63,723 bases of DNA from Hyphomonadaceae bacterium (GCA_028285145.1 JANQQC010000009.1:1-63723), one strand, 5' to 3'. Positions 17,728 through 28,030 are shown, counted from the first letter of the stretch. The notes: generated by a model not told the origin, from the letters alone. Program-made: numbers and translations.

Positions 17728-18891
17728 ATGACCGACAAGGCAGCCACAGGACCTCTGGCCGGTGTCAAAATCATCGACATGTCATCGGTCGTGCTTGGGC
17801 CGTTTGCGACTCTTATCATGGCCGACCTCGGCGCGGAGGTTATCAAGATCGAACCTGAAGGCCGCGGCGACATTATGAGGTATGCGGGCGCATCACCGAC
17901 CGGCGATCTCGGCCCGATCTACACAAACCTCAACCGCAACAAGTCTTCTGTCGCGCTCGATGCGAAGTCGGAGAACGGGAAGGCAGCGCTAAGTACCCTG
18001 CTGAAAGACGCAGATGTCTTTTTCCACAATGTCCGAATGGCAGGCATGTCGCGGCTCGGCTTTGACTACGACGCCGTCAAGGCGCTGAACCCAGATATCG
18101 TTTATATCCATTGCGCCGGCTTTGGTGAGGGTGGACCATACTCCAGCCTCCAAGCCTATGACGACCTTATCCAGGGGGCCTCCGGCTTCGCATCGCTAAA
18201 CGCGATGCGGTCGGGCGGCGACCCGGAGTACGCACCGTCGCTGGTTGCGGACAAGACAGCCGGTCTCTTTGCGGTCTACGCAACGCTTGCCGCACTCTTC
18301 TATCGCGAACGCAGCGGCAAAGGTCAGTTCGTTCAGGTCCCAATGCTAGAGAGCTTCACCTTCTTCAACATGGTGGAGAACCTCTACGGAGAGACCTTCC
18401 TGCCCGGCAATGGCAAGATGGCCTACACGCGCTCCATCAACACGAACCGAAAGCCATACAAGACGAAAGATGGCTATATCGGCCTGGTGCCCTACTCGGA
18501 CGATCAATGGGCGGAGTTCTTCCAAATGGGTGGCCGTCCTGGAGTGTTCGAAGACCCTCGTTTTGCGGATTATAAGTCACGCACAGAAAATGTGGGCGAG
18601 TTGTACGCGATCATTGGTCAAGTGGCAGCCCAGAAAACAACCGATGAATGGCTCCGCCTGTTGGCTGAGGCGAACATTCCAGCCATGCGCTACAATACAA
18701 TGGCTGACGTCCTGGCCGATCCGCATCTGAACGCGGTTGGATTCTTCGAAAGTGCCGAACATCCGGAAGCTGGCGGGTATCGCAGAATGAAGCATCCGGT
18801 TCACTTCTCTGAGACGCCGCCAAATGTAAGACTGGACCCTCCAAGGCATGGGGCAGACACCGAAACCGTGCTGGCGAGCCTGGGACTATAA
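17728..18891 (+). CDS. Family III CoA-transferase (CaiB/BaiF type)
   Basis: The 387-residue protein has the family III CoA-transferase pattern, with the N-terminal GVKIIDMSSVVLGPFATLIMADLGAEVIKIE-like block (Rossmann-like), DDLIQGASG, and a C-terminal half typical of the interlocked dimers. The catalytic Asp is expected in the AYDDLIQ segment. It moves CoA between carboxylic acids; the substrate pair is not evident. An AAGGGAG lies about ten bases before the ATG. The gene stands alone between the divergent desaturase and the tRNA gene. Confidence 0.88.
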   Translation: MTDKAATGPLAGVKIIDMSSVVLGPFATLIMADLGAEVIKIEPEGRGDIMRYAGASPTGDLGPIYTNLNRNKSSVALDAKSENGKAALSTLLKDADVFFHNVRMAGMSRLGFDYDAVKALNPDIVYIHCAGFGEGGPYSSLQAYDDLIQGASGFASLNAMRSGGDPEYAPSLVADKTAGLFAVYATLAALFYRERSGKGQFVQVPMLESFTFFNMVENLYGETFLPGNGKMAYTRSINTNRKPYKTKDGYIGLVPYSDDQWAEFFQMGGRPGVFEDPRFADYKSRTENVGELYAIIGQVAAQKTTDEWLRLLAEANIPAMRYNTMADVLADPHLNAVGFFESAEHPEAGGYRRMKHPVHFSETPPNVRLDPPRHGADTETVLASLGL

Positions 18892-18904
18892 ACCATCGCG
18901 AATA

Positions 18905-18981
18905 TGGCGATCCCGGCGAGATTCGAACTCACGACCTACAGATTAGGAATCTGTTGCTCTATCCTGCTGAGCTACGGGACC
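18905..18981 (-). tRNA. tRNA-Arg (CCT anticodon)
   Basis: The reverse complement folds as a 77-base tRNA with the 3' CCA encoded. The acceptor stem GGTCCCG pairs with CGGGATC (one G-U), the D arm has AGCTCAGCAGGATAGAGC, the anticodon stem-loop is ACAGA-TTCCTAA-TCTGT with anticodon CCT, and the T arm contains GTTCGAATC. It reads AGG codons. It lies between the CoA-transferase stop and the nuclease-like gene, on the opposite strand to both. Confidence 0.96.
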
Positions 18982-19009
18982 GCTGGCGGGGTGCATAACT
19001 CAATTGAAG

Positions 19010-19759
19010 ATGAGATTGAAGCTAGCGGCACTCGGCGTATTGTTGATCGTTGGTTGCGGATCGCCTGATCCGGCGGCCGCATTCCAACAAGGCGAGAAAG
19101 GCCGAGTGGTTCGGGTTATCGATGGTGACGCGCTCGTTCTGGATACGGGACAAAGCGTACGGCTTATCGGCATTGAAGCCCCTGCTCCTGAACGTCGTAA
19201 CCGGCCTGGTGATGTCTACGCAGAAGAGTCATCGCGTCTGCTGGAAGACATGGCGCTCGGCCGCCAAGTCGAGCTGCGTTACGCGGGCCTGACCAGAGAT
19301 CGGTACGACCGCGCACTGGCTCACGTCTTCACGGACGACGCACTCGGTCCCTCGCTGTGGCTGAATGAAGAAATGCTCCGCCGCGGGGGCGCGCGGCTCC
19401 GCGTTTATCCGGACACAGCAGCAGGTTCGGAACCATTACTGCTTGCCGAGGCCGAGGCGCGGACCAATGGCGCTGGTTTGTGGGTGAAGACCGCTTACGA
19501 AATTCCGGCTGCTGATAAGCTACCAGACGACTTTATGCGGTTTCAAATCGTCATCGGGCTGCTTGGTGCTTCGGCCGACGCAGATGAAGCTTCATGTATC
19601 CGCCCGTTCCTCAATAGCTGGCTGAAGCTTGAGATTGCATCTTCTGCCGTCGACATATGCGGCCTTCCGGATGGCAGCCGGGTTGAAGCTCGAGGATACG
19701 TCTTCCAAGGAAAGATGGAGATTATCCATCCTCTCAACGTCCAAGCGCTGGAGCGTTAG
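19010..19759 (+). CDS. Staphylococcal-nuclease-like (thermonuclease family) lipoprotein
   Basis: The 249-residue protein begins with a lipoprotein signal (LLIVGC) and then carries an SNase-like OB fold: GRVVRVIDGDAL, VRLIGIEAP and YDRALAHVF. In the classical nuclease the catalytic Arg, Asp-Thr, Glu and second Arg fall in these blocks; here Arg in VRLIG and Arg in DRALA are present, but the D-T-x-E segment reads E-A-P-A, so nuclease activity is doubtful. The ATG at 19010 is preferred to a TTG at 19004. It is probably anchored in the envelope and ends 13 bases from the convergent DUF900 gene. Confidence 0.8.
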   Translation: MRLKLAALGVLLIVGCGSPDPAAAFQQGEKGRVVRVIDGDALVLDTGQSVRLIGIEAPAPERRNRPGDVYAEESSRLLEDMALGRQVELRYAGLTRDRYDRALAHVFTDDALGPSLWLNEEMLRRGGARLRVYPDTAAGSEPLLLAEAEARTNGAGLWVKTAYEIPAADKLPDDFMRFQIVIGLLGASADADEASCIRPFLNSWLKLEIASSAVDICGLPDGSRVEARGYVFQGKMEIIHPLNVQALER

Positions 19760-19772
19760 AGTACAACTGGTC

Positions 19773-21278
19773 TTACTCTGAAATCCCTTCGCCCGTGATA
19801 CGGCAGGTGCGCGCCTGAGGCACCGCCCCCTTCACAAGACGCCAGTAGTCGCCATCCGAAACCGTATCGAAGATGGGCCCTCGCAACAGATTTTGGCGGC
19901 GGCTGCTCGAAGGCGGCTCTCCGGCAAGGACACACGACAAGTCCCAGAAAACTTCCGGTTCCTGAGCATAGTCGGCGTGATCGCTGTTCGTGCAGCGAAA
20001 GCCGAGCTTGCTGCCAAAAGCGGAGATATCAACGGTATCGAAGTCATCAGACACAGCCCGGCCGGATTCCGCCGAGTGAAGGCCAAGGCGCGCCTTTGGA
20101 TCTTCCCGACGCGAGCGGAATGCAAAGAGATCGCGGATCGCTTGTGAACACTCGACCGCCTTGTCGCTATCGCTCGTGTAAATCGTCACGTCCCCGGGAA
20201 CATCATTCGCAGCGCGCAACAACTGGCCGAAGTAGACGCGATCGATATCCCCTCCCGCAAGAATGGTGTTCTCGAATGCGCCCACGTCGCCGTGGATACC
20301 CGCTTCCCATTCGAGGCGTGCCAAGGCCTGCGCAGTGACGCGCGACCCCATCGAATGGGCCACCACATGGAGCTTCGTGTCCGGGCCCACGGCATTTCGA
20401 ACCAACCGAATGTAACGGGCCAGCGCGCCGACACTGACATCGGCATCGTCCTGATCAGCGAGGTATCGCTGAGGGTCTCCATCGGACGGCCAGGAAAAGG
20501 TGAAAACCGGTCCAGCAAAATCGAGATCAAACTTGAGTTGCGCAGCGCGATAGAGGGATCCCTCAAACGGAACATTGAACCCGTGGATGAAAACGAGCGC
20601 GTGCCTGTCTTCAGGGTTGAGACCCGCGATAATGCCCTGCGCGTAATCAATCATCTCAGCCCGAGGATCGTCTTCAAAGCGCCCCACCCGCCAGATTGTC
20701 ATCTTGTCGCGGCGATCGCGTGCCGTTGGAACGCGACCAACCCGATCGAATGATTTGAAGGGTGTCCCAACATTGCGGCGTCGCTTATCTGGTGCATTGA
20801 TCGTCACAACGGCAACGCCGAGATGACAGACACCGTCTGCCGTTCGGTCCAGTTCACCAATGCAGTCTGGCGTGCCGCTGAACTCGCGGCCGTACACGGC
20901 CTCTTCTTCGCCACCTCCCAATGCGGGCGTTCGGTTGGTGCCGTAAGCGATTTCCACACACGTGAAATCGTCGCCGCCCGCATCAAGACAATCAGCAAGG
21001 CTCGTCGAATTTATCGCTTCTCTCCGCGTGACCGTGCGAGCAGACGGCGCAGGCAGCGCCGGCACCGTTCGCGGAGTAGGTCCCGGTGAGTTGGCACGTG
21101 CGTCAGGCGTCACTGTCCGTGCGGATGGCAGTGGTATCTCTTCTAGGGGTCCGTTTTCTTCTACGATTGCGGCTTCTTCCGAAGCCTCAGGCTCGTCCGC
21201 CCCTGGAATGCGGACGGCATCGCACGCCGCTGCCGCACCAAAAACAAGGACTAGAATTATAGCACGGTGCAGGGGCAT
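19773..21278 (-). CDS. DUF900-type alpha/beta hydrolase lipoprotein
   Basis: This 501-residue protein has a lipoprotein signal with Cys at about residue 19 (AAACDAVRIPG), then an acidic and Pro-rich linker containing the repeated motif PSARTVT. The C-terminal domain is an esterase/lipase-like DUF900 fold with FIHGFNVPFEGS and the nucleophile elbow AHSMGSR. The Asp after the lipidated Cys would mean inner-membrane retention by the E. coli rule. The same CDAVR-x-PG start occurs in the M23 peptidase lipoprotein at 28681. The substrate is unknown. It stands upstream of no obvious partner and is followed, convergently, by the nuclease-like gene. Confidence 0.85.
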   Translation of the reverse strand: MPLHRAIILVLVFGAAAACDAVRIPGADEPEASEEAAIVEENGPLEEIPLPSARTVTPDARANSPGPTPRTVPALPAPSARTVTRREAINSTSLADCLDAGGDDFTCVEIAYGTNRTPALGGGEEEAVYGREFSGTPDCIGELDRTADGVCHLGVAVVTINAPDKRRRNVGTPFKSFDRVGRVPTARDRRDKMTIWRVGRFEDDPRAEMIDYAQGIIAGLNPEDRHALVFIHGFNVPFEGSLYRAAQLKFDLDFAGPVFTFSWPSDGDPQRYLADQDDADVSVGALARYIRLVRNAVGPDTKLHVVAHSMGSRVTAQALARLEWEAGIHGDVGAFENTILAGGDIDRVYFGQLLRAANDVPGDVTIYTSDSDKAVECSQAIRDLFAFRSRREDPKARLGLHSAESGRAVSDDFDTVDISAFGSKLGFRCTNSDHADYAQEPEVFWDLSCVLAGEPPSSSRRQNLLRGPIFDTVSDGDYWRLVKGAVPQARTCRITGEGISE

Positions 21279-21342
21279 GGCGGCTTCTCCGCGAACTTTC
21301 GCCCGCGGAGTGAACCGTTAATCCATCACCGATGCAACGGTC

Positions 21343-23274
21343 TTAGGTGTCGAGGAAGCTGCGAAGCTTTCTGGAACGACTTGGATGCTTCAGTTTCCGC
21401 AGGGCTTTTGCTTCGATCTGCCGGATCCGTTCGCGTGTAACCGAGAACTGCTGGCCGACTTCTTCAAGCGTGTGATCTGTGTTCATGCCGATGCCAAAAC
21501 GCATGCGAAGAACCCGCTCTTCACGCGGTGTCAAAGAAGACAGAACACGCGTCGTGGTTTCGCGCAGGTTTGACTGAATTGCAGCATCGACGGGCAGCAA
21601 AGCCATCTTGTCTTCGATGAAGTCACCCAGGTTTGAGTCTTCATCGTCACCAATTGGCGTTTCGAGAGAGATCGGCTCTTTCGCAATCTTGAGAACCTTG
21701 CGGATTTTCTCCAGCGGCAAGCCGAGCTTTTCGGCCAGTTCTTCTGGTGTTGGCTCGCGACCAATCTCGTGGAGCATCTGGCGCTGTGTCCGAACGATCT
21801 TGTTGATCGTCTCAATCATATGCACCGGGATCCGGATAGTTCGGGCCTGGTCTGCAATCGACCGGGTAATCGCCTGACGAATCCACCACGTCGCATAGGT
21901 GGAGAATTTGTAGCCACGGCGATACTCGAACTTATCGACCGCTTTCATGAGGCCAATGTTGCCTTCCTGAATGAGGTCCAGGAATTGCAGGCCGCGATTT
22001 GTGTACTTTTTGGCGATTGAAATCACGAGGCGAAGATTGGCTTCCACCATCTCCTTCTTCGCGATCCGCGCTTCACGCTCGCCCTTTTGAACCGTTTGAA
22101 CGATACGGCGATAGTCATCAATCGGAACGCCGATTTCCTGCGATACGGCCGAGATCTCGTCGCGCAGCGCCGTTACAGATGCGGTTTCAGAGTCTGCGAA
22201 CTTCTTCCACTTCTTGGAGAGTTCTGAGATTTCTTCGATCCAGTTCGGATCAAGTTCACGACCGAAATAATTGTCGAGGAATTCCTTGCGCGGCACACCG
22301 TGGGCTTCAGCGAGACGCATGAGCTTGCCCTCAAGACCCATCAGCTTCTTGTTGATAGCGTAGAGCTGCTCGACAAGCGCTTCGATCCGCGCATTGTTGA
22401 TATGCATGGTCTTGAGATTCTCGACGATGGTCGTCGACATCTCATCGTATTCGGTCTGAGCCTTCGGTGTCAGCGCGTCCTTACCATCCATGCGGCGCTT
22501 GACGAGCTTTTCCTGAAGCTTGCGATACTTGGTGAAAGCCGTGGCGATTTCGTCGAGCTTGTCCAGAACGCCGTCGCGAAGCTCGGCCTCCATGGCTGAC
22601 ATCGACATTGCGGCACCTTCGTCCTCATCGTCGTCGTCATCCTCGTCCTTATCGGACTCTTCGCCGTCTTCCTCTTCCTCGTCTTCTTCCTCTTCGGGCT
22701 CGGGCGGCGGGTTTTCGGCTCCGTAAGTCGCTTCGAGATCAATCAGGTCACGCAGCAAGATACGCTCGTTCATGAGCTCATCGCGCCAGACCATCATGGC
22801 TTCGAATGTCAGCGGGCTTTCGCAGAGCCCGCGGATCATCGCATCGCGGCCAGCTTCTATGCGTTTTGCAATCGCAATTTCGCCCTCGCGGGACAGTAAC
22901 TCGACTGTACCCATCTCACGGAGATACATGCGAACCGGATCGTCCGTCCGGTCAGAGCCGCGGGCGTTGCCTTTTTTGGTGACTGCTTTCGAGTCCGTCT
23001 TGGCGACGGCATTTTTCTGTTCAGCTTCTTCCTCGGACTCTACAACTGAGATACCCATCTCAGACAGCGCCGAGAGCGTGTCTTCGATTTGGTCAGAAGA
23101 AAGCTGATCGGACGGAAGCACCTCGTTGAGCTCGTCATGCGTGACGTAACCCTTGGCCTTCGCATCCTTGATGAATTTCTTGACCGACTTGTCAGAGAGG
23201 TCGAGGACTGGGCCGTCGCTCGTCTCGGTCTCTGATGCTTTTCCTGCGGTCTTTTTCTTGGTGGCTGTCGCCAT
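21343..23274 (-). CDS. rpoD: RNA polymerase primary sigma factor RpoD
   Basis: The 643-residue housekeeping sigma factor shows region 1.1, region 1.2 ([11 protein letters not shown]), the long non-conserved insert, region 2 ([34 protein letters not shown] spread over 2.1-2.4), region 3 and region 4 ([20 protein letters not shown]). The insert contains an almost purely acidic run of about 30 residues near residues 195-225, typical in kind though long. It sits directly after dnaG with a 58-base gap, the common alphaproteobacterial dnaG-rpoD arrangement. Confidence 0.97.
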   Translation of the reverse strand: MATATKKKTAGKASETETSDGPVLDLSDKSVKKFIKDAKAKGYVTHDELNEVLPSDQLSSDQIEDTLSALSEMGISVVESEEEAEQKNAVAKTDSKAVTKKGNARGSDRTDDPVRMYLREMGTVELLSREGEIAIAKRIEAGRDAMIRGLCESPLTFEAMMVWRDELMNERILLRDLIDLEATYGAENPPPEPEEEEDEEEEDGEESDKDEDDDDDEDEGAAMSMSAMEAELRDGVLDKLDEIATAFTKYRKLQEKLVKRRMDGKDALTPKAQTEYDEMSTTIVENLKTMHINNARIEALVEQLYAINKKLMGLEGKLMRLAEAHGVPRKEFLDNYFGRELDPNWIEEISELSKKWKKFADSETASVTALRDEISAVSQEIGVPIDDYRRIVQTVQKGEREARIAKKEMVEANLRLVISIAKKYTNRGLQFLDLIQEGNIGLMKAVDKFEYRRGYKFSTYATWWIRQAITRSIADQARTIRIPVHMIETINKIVRTQRQMLHEIGREPTPEELAEKLGLPLEKIRKVLKIAKEPISLETPIGDDEDSNLGDFIEDKMALLPVDAAIQSNLRETTTRVLSSLTPREERVLRMRFGIGMNTDHTLEEVGQQFSVTRERIRQIEAKALRKLKHPSRSRKLRSFLDT

Positions 23275-23332
23275 TCAATGTCTCCAACGCCCGTACGCCT
23301 TAAGCGCCGGCCTGCAATTTCCGGTCCGTCGA

Positions 23333-25147
23333 TCAGGATTGATCTGACTTTTCCGCCGCCTCGTTCATCCGCGCCTTAAGCGCTTGCCTCGCCGCAACCC
23401 GCTGGCGCCTGCGCTTGGCGTCGTCCAGCGACTTGAATACCTCACCACTTACAGCTTCGCCGTCAGTGTCAGGATCACTCACTACCGCAAGTTGCTCAAG
23501 GGCGGTTAGCCATTCCCGGGCCTCCGGACTGTCAGCGTCCAGATGAGGCGTTGGCGGGTAGGTTTGCAGCAACTGAGCGGCGCGCGTATTCCCTGCATTG
23601 GACAAATGGGCGCACAAAACGGCTCGGTCAACCTCTGAGACGTAGTCTGCACGGTCCAGTAGAGCATCTCGGATCAAACACACGTCAGGATCAGGGAAAA
23701 CAGCTTCGGCAAGCTCCTCCCCGCCCAGGTCGACCAAAGACGGATTATCAATCGCTCTCACAAGACAACCAAGACCACTGATCTTCGGCGGAGCGTCCTT
23801 GAGGTTCGGTCCATCCAGGGCACCCCGAGCGCTTGACGGTGCAGATCGTTGATCTCGTCTCAGAGACCAGAAGTGATCCCGTGCCTTTTGCCGTAGCGAC
23901 TGGGCATATGCCGATTTGACGCCAGGGTGCCGGATCGCATTGGCAGCCGCTTCGAGCCTTGCCTCAAGTCCCGCCTTTCGCTCGGGCGTATCGAGGGGTT
24001 CAGCATCTCTCTCTCGCCGCCAAAGCACTTCCACAAGGGGGGACGCTGCCTCCAGCGCTGCACCCATAGCCCCCGCCCCGCGCTCGCGGATCAAGTCATC
24101 CGGATCGAGCCCCTCGGGTAGAAGTGTAAAAAACAGTGACCGCTCGGGCGAAAGGAACGGCATCGCGCGGTCAATGGACCGGTATGCTGCGCGCAGACCA
24201 GCCGAATCACCATCGAAGCACAGGGTCGGCTCCCCACCGGCTCTCCAGAGCAGATTGAGCTGGTCTTCCGTGAGGGCTGTTCCGAGTGGCGCAACCGCGT
24301 TCGGGAACCCGGCCTCGGACAAGGCAATCACGTCCATGTATCCTTCGCAAACAATCAGACCGGCGCTTGCTCGCTCAGCCATCGCTGTCCGCGCCGCTTT
24401 ATAGCGGTATAGCACATTCGACTTGTGGAAGAGCGGGCTGTCCGATGAATTCAGGTATTTGGGCTTGGCATCCTTCTCCAGCGCCCGTCCCCCAAAAGCG
24501 ATGACTGCACCGCGCGAGTCTTCTATCGGAAACATAACCCGGCCACGGAACCTGTCGTAGGGGTCGCCGCCTCCGTCCTTTTCAACGGCAAGTCCCGTTT
24601 CAACGATCTCATCCAGCTTAAAGCCTTCGGCTTTGAGATGATCGATGGTTTTGCGCCAATCATCCGGCGAGTAGCCCAGCCTGTATCGGCCCCAAGCCTG
24701 AGCGTTCAAGCCCCGACCTTCCAGATAGGCGCGTGCAGCAGCTCCTTCTGACGCACGCAGGCGGTCTTCAAAGAACTTTGCCGCAGCCTCGCTTACGCCC
24801 AGCAGGCGCTGGCGACGGTCGTACACCTCTTTGGCTTCAGGCGTTGCCTGAGGCATCTGCATACCGGCCATGTCGGCCAGCTTCTCGAGCGCCTCCATGA
24901 ATTCGAGCCGCTCGGTTTCCTGCACGTATTTAATTATGTCTCCGCCGTTCTGGGTGGAGAAGCACTTGTAGTAGCCTTCCTCGTCATGGACGTAAAAGCT
25001 CGGCGATTTCTCGTTGGAGAACGGAGACAGGCCGACCCATGACTTGCCCTGCTTTTTGAGCTTCACCTTCCGGCCGATGTAATCAGAGAGCCGAATCCGG
25101 GCCTTGATTTCGTCGATAAATCCTTCGGGAAGGCGTTGTCCGCTCAT
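23333..25147 (-). CDS. dnaG: DNA primase DnaG
   Basis: The 604-residue primase has the N-terminal zinc-finger-like domain, the catalytic TOPRIM core (CEGYMDVIAL, CFDGDSAGLRAA) and a C-terminal helicase-interaction domain. It makes RNA primers for replication. Of the four usual zinc ligands (CPFH and CFGC) only one Cys remains: the motifs read SPFS at residues 41-44 and CFST at 62-65. From memory this loss is shared by other alphaproteobacterial primases, so it is a lineage trait and not decay. It is divergent from the S8 protease gene and precedes rpoD. Confidence 0.96.
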   Translation of the reverse strand: MSGQRLPEGFIDEIKARIRLSDYIGRKVKLKKQGKSWVGLSPFSNEKSPSFYVHDEEGYYKCFSTQNGGDIIKYVQETERLEFMEALEKLADMAGMQMPQATPEAKEVYDRRQRLLGVSEAAAKFFEDRLRASEGAAARAYLEGRGLNAQAWGRYRLGYSPDDWRKTIDHLKAEGFKLDEIVETGLAVEKDGGGDPYDRFRGRVMFPIEDSRGAVIAFGGRALEKDAKPKYLNSSDSPLFHKSNVLYRYKAARTAMAERASAGLIVCEGYMDVIALSEAGFPNAVAPLGTALTEDQLNLLWRAGGEPTLCFDGDSAGLRAAYRSIDRAMPFLSPERSLFFTLLPEGLDPDDLIRERGAGAMGAALEAASPLVEVLWRRERDAEPLDTPERKAGLEARLEAAANAIRHPGVKSAYAQSLRQKARDHFWSLRRDQRSAPSSARGALDGPNLKDAPPKISGLGCLVRAIDNPSLVDLGGEELAEAVFPDPDVCLIRDALLDRADYVSEVDRAVLCAHLSNAGNTRAAQLLQTYPPTPHLDADSPEAREWLTALEQLAVVSDPDTDGEAVSGEVFKSLDDAKRRRQRVAARQALKARMNEAAEKSDQS

Positions 25148-25291
25148 GCGCGTTAATTAATGCAACAGGGCCAATTTCGCTAGACGGCCCAAACCACAAT
25201 GAACAGTCCAAACGCAGGCTCGTCATATCTATAACACATGGTTAAGGTAGCCGTTCGGGGCGGCCGACACTCCAGACAGGGATTTCGCAAA

Positions 25292-27457
25292 ATGCGGATA
25301 CTTCGACCAAACCTTCGCACGCTTATGGCTGGTGGCCTGATCGCGAGCATCGGCGCGCTAGCCGCTTGTGATCGGACCGATGCGCGGCTCGACAGGGCCC
25401 GAGACCTTGCCGATGCGGCCCTCGAACAGGTGAACGGCGATCCGCAGACACCTGATCGGCCAACAATCGAAACCGTCCCAGTGGAAGCCAGGGCGTTTTC
25501 AGGCGCGGTGATGGCCGAAACGATCTACGAACGTCAGGTGCTGCCAAGCCGTTTTGCGGTCGGCTCCATAATTGCAAAACCACTGGAACTCGAGATTGAA
25601 GAGACTTCAGTGCCCACGCTGGCAGAACCGATGATCGCGGAACCACCGGTGCTCGAGCTCGACCCCGAAGCCCCGGAGTCGGACAGTGAAGTGGCAGCGA
25701 GAACGGCACCGGTCATTGAGAGCCTCGAGAGCATTGAAATCCAACCACAGAGCAATCAGTTCCTAGGAGAAACTGCGTCGTCGTCCGTTGTTGCAGAAGA
25801 AGCATCTGAACCGGAGCAACGCGCAGAAAGGATTGCCGAGCGACGTGAAGCACTCAAGGCCTCTCGGCGCGCCATACCGACGCCAAAGTCCATCGTGTCT
25901 CAGACAGACGCTCGTTCGCGTATGCTGGACACAATGTCGAAGTATGGTCTCTCCGGCAGTGTCGAACTCTCGACCAGTGGGCAGATGGTCATCCAGATCG
26001 GTGAAGATGGTGCCGACCCGACTCAGGGTATCCTGACAGACGGCCCGGACCGGATGGCGCGCCCACCAGCGCCCCGCATGGCGGCCGCCATACCCTCCTT
26101 ACCGCAAATGGCGTGGAACACCGGCGAAGACTGCCCGATGGATATCTCGCCTGACACCGTCCGCAGCGACCCCATTATGGCAACCAATTGCGTGGTTGCT
26201 GAACTCAGGCAGAGCGGTGCCTTCGCCTATGTCGAGAAAGACTTCATTTTCGATCATCAGTTCGCGCGGCGACCAGAAGGCCCGATTGTCACCGGCATCG
26301 CATCACCGAATGATCCGCTATACGATCTTCAGTGGCACTTTCGGTCGAACGGCTCTGGTGCCGGGCAGTCCGCCGGCGGTGCCGGGTTTGCTGACTTCTG
26401 GTCGAGGCAGGCCAGCCAAGGGTCTGGCGAGGTTGTGGTGGCGGTTGTGGATACGGGGCTGCAAATGTCTCACCCCGACATCGCGAATTCGGCCAATGTA
26501 GCCCCGGGCTGGGACATGGTTTCTGATCCTCGTACAGGCAATGACGGCGATGGCCGTGACCCTGATGCCAATGATCCCGGCGATCTGTGCGATCCGTCAG
26601 ACCCGCTTCAGTCTGACAGCTTTCACGGCACCCATGTGGCCGGCACAGTTGGTGCGGCAGCAACGAACAATGGTTCTGGCGTCGCGGGCGGCGCATGGAA
26701 TGTGACCATCGTTCCGGTTCGCGCGCTCGGGCGGTGTGGCGGACGGCTGTCAGACATTAACGATGGCATACGTTGGGCCGGTGGGCTTATCCCTGCCTTT
26801 GATGAAAATGGCGATGAGGTTTGGAACGACAATCCGGCGGATATCATCAACCTGTCGATCGGTCTTTTCGAGTTCTGCCCAGCCTCCATGCAGGACGCAA
26901 TCGACTCAGTGACAGAGCGCGGCGTGCTTGTGGTTTCCGCGGCTGGCAACGACCGCGTCTCCACACAATTCTATGCGCCCGGCGGATGCAATAATGTTAT
27001 CTCGGTGGCGGCATCCGACGCGCGAGGGAACATGACACCCTACTCCAACTATGGCGCTGAGGTTGACGTTCTTGCGCCCGGTGGAGACCTGACGCGCGAT
27101 GACGATAATGATGGGAGGCCCGATGGCGTTCTGTCTACAAAAAGCGCTGCGAACTGTGTCGACCCCGTTACAAACGAAAGCGTGGCCGGCTGTTTTTACG
27201 CCTATGAGCAGGGAACCAGCATGGCGGCTCCTCACGTCTCTGCGGCTTTAGCGCTTCTGAAGGCCAAGTTCCCGGAAAAGACTGCCGGCGAGTTGGAAGA
27301 CCTCCTTCTGGGATCGCTGGACCCAAGATCGCCAACCCAGTGTTCTGGCTCTTGCGAAATCTACCCAGGCAGCCCGATCGAAGGTGCGGACGGCCTTTGC
27401 AATCGGCCCTGTGGTGGTGGACTGTTGAATCTCGCTAATATCAGTGGTGACGAATAG
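25292..27457 (+). CDS. Exported S8 (subtilisin-like) serine protease, lipoprotein
   Basis: The 721-residue protease has a lipoprotein signal (GALAACDRTDA), a long acidic linker, a prodomain ending near YVEKDFIF, and a subtilisin catalytic domain. The triad is Asp387 (VVDTGLQ), His445 (HGTHVAGT) and Ser643 (GTSMAAPH). It is expected to act on the envelope or surface. The ATG at 25292 follows CAGGGA; a longer form from 25238 is possible but would place basic residues before the signal. It heads a tight four-gene set with an I9-like protein, a lipoprotein and an M23 peptidase. The +2 Asp predicts inner-membrane retention by the E. coli rule. Confidence 0.88.
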   Translation: MRILRPNLRTLMAGGLIASIGALAACDRTDARLDRARDLADAALEQVNGDPQTPDRPTIETVPVEARAFSGAVMAETIYERQVLPSRFAVGSIIAKPLELEIEETSVPTLAEPMIAEPPVLELDPEAPESDSEVAARTAPVIESLESIEIQPQSNQFLGETASSSVVAEEASEPEQRAERIAERREALKASRRAIPTPKSIVSQTDARSRMLDTMSKYGLSGSVELSTSGQMVIQIGEDGADPTQGILTDGPDRMARPPAPRMAAAIPSLPQMAWNTGEDCPMDISPDTVRSDPIMATNCVVAELRQSGAFAYVEKDFIFDHQFARRPEGPIVTGIASPNDPLYDLQWHFRSNGSGAGQSAGGAGFADFWSRQASQGSGEVVVAVVDTGLQMSHPDIANSANVAPGWDMVSDPRTGNDGDGRDPDANDPGDLCDPSDPLQSDSFHGTHVAGTVGAAATNNGSGVAGGAWNVTIVPVRALGRCGGRLSDINDGIRWAGGLIPAFDENGDEVWNDNPADIINLSIGLFEFCPASMQDAIDSVTERGVLVVSAAGNDRVSTQFYAPGGCNNVISVAASDARGNMTPYSNYGAEVDVLAPGGDLTRDDDNDGRPDGVLSTKSAANCVDPVTNESVAGCFYAYEQGTSMAAPHVSAALALLKAKFPEKTAGELEDLLLGSLDPRSPTQCSGSCEIYPGSPIEGADGLCNRPCGGGLLNLANISGDE

Positions 27458-27465
27458 GAGCCGCT

Positions 27466-28029
27466 TTGGACGACCAGCAGCCCCCTGAAGACCAGAAACG
27501 TCAGATCGTGATTGGCGGCGTGGCTATTGGCAGCCTGATTGCAGCAGGATGCGCCGTAGCTTTCATGAATTCGGATGGACCGAGCGAGACCGCGCAGACT
27601 GACGACGCATCTTATGCTAGGGGTGCCACACCGGAAGTCAGGGACAGAAGCCTGACCCCGATGGCGGGTCCAGGCCCGGCCTCCCGGGATGCTTTCAAGC
27701 AAGCATCGATCGAAAACGGTTTTGCCGACTTCATCGTGAAGTTTCGCGATACTCCTGAACTCGACGCCATTTTGCGACAGTTCCGAAAGGATGAGGCGAG
27801 CGCACGGCAGGCTTTCGCCAGATGGGCCTCAACTCAACCCGGACTGTCAGGTTTTGAACTTACCGGTGCCACATATTCTGGAGAGGCTCTGCTCAGGTAT
27901 AATTTCAGAGAGGGTGCTGCGCCAACTCGCGCTGCCGTCGACGAATTGATGAAGCAGTTACGCAGCGCTCCGAACGTCGCTTACTGCGATCCGGATTTCA
28001 CCGCGCAACCTGGAGACGGGAGAGAATAG
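27466..28029 (+). CDS. Membrane-anchored protein resembling a separate subtilisin propeptide (I9-like)
   Basis: The 187-residue protein starts with TTG, with AGGAG five bases upstream, eight bases after the protease stop. A hydrophobic segment near residues 14-34 anchors it (it contains GC but a poor lipobox). The C-terminal 110 residues run FIVKFRD at about residue 85 to VAYCDPDFTAQ, which resembles the fold and final strand of S8 inhibitor/propeptide I9 domains. Those domains end in a Y-x-E/D-P-D-Y/F pattern. A role as chaperone or inhibitor of the neighbouring protease is inference; the similarity is weak and a fold prediction would be needed. Confidence 0.65.
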   Translation: MDDQQPPEDQKRQIVIGGVAIGSLIAAGCAVAFMNSDGPSETAQTDDASYARGATPEVRDRSLTPMAGPGPASRDAFKQASIENGFADFIVKFRDTPELDAILRQFRKDEASARQAFARWASTQPGLSGFELTGATYSGEALLRYNFREGAAPTRAAVDELMKQLRSAPNVAYCDPDFTAQPGDGRE

Positions 28030-28030
28030 C

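Noticed and set aside
22520..22726. A Ser-rich plus-strand frame
   Set aside because: It is the complement of the acidic run in RpoD.
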